This document shows positions 63,695 to 64,000 of a stretch of DNA of 64,000 nucleotides, piece by piece. A program made the translations under genes and the position numbers. Under the pieces are notes generated by a model. The model did no database searches. It was given only the letters and a program-made list of their open reading frames with translations, and had not been told where the DNA came from. The number at the start of each line of letters is the position of its first letter. The first letter of the stretch is position 1. Where the stretch lies: assembly GCA_044376515.1 (NCBI GenBank), contig JBILKV010000001.1, positions 1 to 64,000 of the forward strand, read 5' to 3'. The DNA comes from Chth-196 sp044376515 (GTDB lineage Bacteria > Verrucomicrobiota > Verrucomicrobiia > Chthoniobacterales > Chthoniobacteraceae).

Positions 63695-64000
63695 AAAAAA
63701 TAAGGGCCCGCGCCCAAGATCCGGAGGGCTGCAGGTGGAGGCCCTGGATCGGCCCTCGCACCTCTGCCCGTCCGGATATTCAACGCAGGCGGTTGGTCCC
63801 TGCCCGCAACGTTGCAAGATCCTTGCAAAATGATGGGTGTCAGGGGGGCGGAACCCTAGAGGCCGGGGGGGGGGCAGTCAATGGATTTTTCCCGGCCGCA
63901 GACCAGCGGTCACGGCCCGAGAGAAAGCGCCTAAGCAGAATAAAGCTTTGGGATACCTTTGCAGGGGCCCATTTGCGATGGTACCCTCGTCCCACCCCAT
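63695..64000. other. Window end upstream of the NDK gene
   Basis: About 306 bases without a supportable gene. A G-run (63867-63876) and a palindromic-looking CCCGGCCGCAGACCAGCGG stretch occur, but no promoter could be assigned. A gene entering from beyond 64000 cannot be excluded. Confidence 0.4.

Overview
The window reads as GC-rich chromosomal DNA from a flagellated, Gram-negative-type member of the PVC superphylum, most likely Verrucomicrobiota. The main evidence is three sets of exported Planctomycete/Verrucomicrobia-type proteins: a DUF1501 protein with a DUF1549/DUF1553 cytochrome-type protein, and two DUF1552 + DUF1592/DUF1588 pairs. Lipoprotein signals, Tat-type leaders and flagellar hook-junction genes fit this. 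No rRNA, tRNA, CRISPR array or intact insertion sequence was seen.

Layout. 0.1-3.2 kb: flgK and flgL behind a sigma-28-like promoter. 3.2-10 kb (minus strand): a complete four-gene Wadjet (JetABCD) plasmid-defence operon in which every gene overlaps the next. 10.3-12.5 kb: monomeric NADP isocitrate dehydrogenase. 12.6-16.8 kb: DUF1501 and DUF1549/DUF1553 genes. 17-19.3 kb: a sigma-70 family factor, a 12-bp tandem repeat array that begins at its stop codon, and an M50 site-2 protease with a CBS-like tail. 19.9-23.5 kb: a 3D-domain lipoprotein, then purH, pdxJ and acpS. 23.5-24.7 kb: a gene-poor stretch with relics of a formylglycine-generating-enzyme-like gene and of a transposase. 24.7-29.5 kb: a WalJ-like metallo-hydrolase, PEP carboxylase and an HtrA-type protease.

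29.8-30.2 kb holds one copy of a roughly 340-bp dispersed palindrome-rich repeat; the second copy is at 54.4-54.7 kb. 30.3-36 kb: an LPG-synthase-type membrane protein and a complete branched-chain-amino-acid-type ABC transporter operon (livKHMGF). 36.2-38.5 kb: a secreted sialidase fused to an SGNH esterase, convergent with a Tat-exported Gfo/Idh/MocA protein. 39.8-46.4 kb (minus): comF, accD, cimA and a SWI2/SNF2 helicase. 46.5-47.8 kb: a phosphofructokinase. 48-59.2 kb (minus): a lactonase-like propeller and the two DUF1552/DUF1592 sets, one with an unknown 410-residue exported protein between the two. 59.6-63.7 kb: a GH13 protein, an aspartate aminotransferase and an unusual double-domain nucleoside diphosphate kinase.

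Most genes are housekeeping (purine, pyridoxal, fatty-acid and isoleucine precursors, anaplerosis, glycolysis). The accessory content is the Wadjet operon, the sialidase-esterase, the exported cytochrome-type modules and the repeats. Assignments come from recognised motifs and gene order; no database search or alignment was run.
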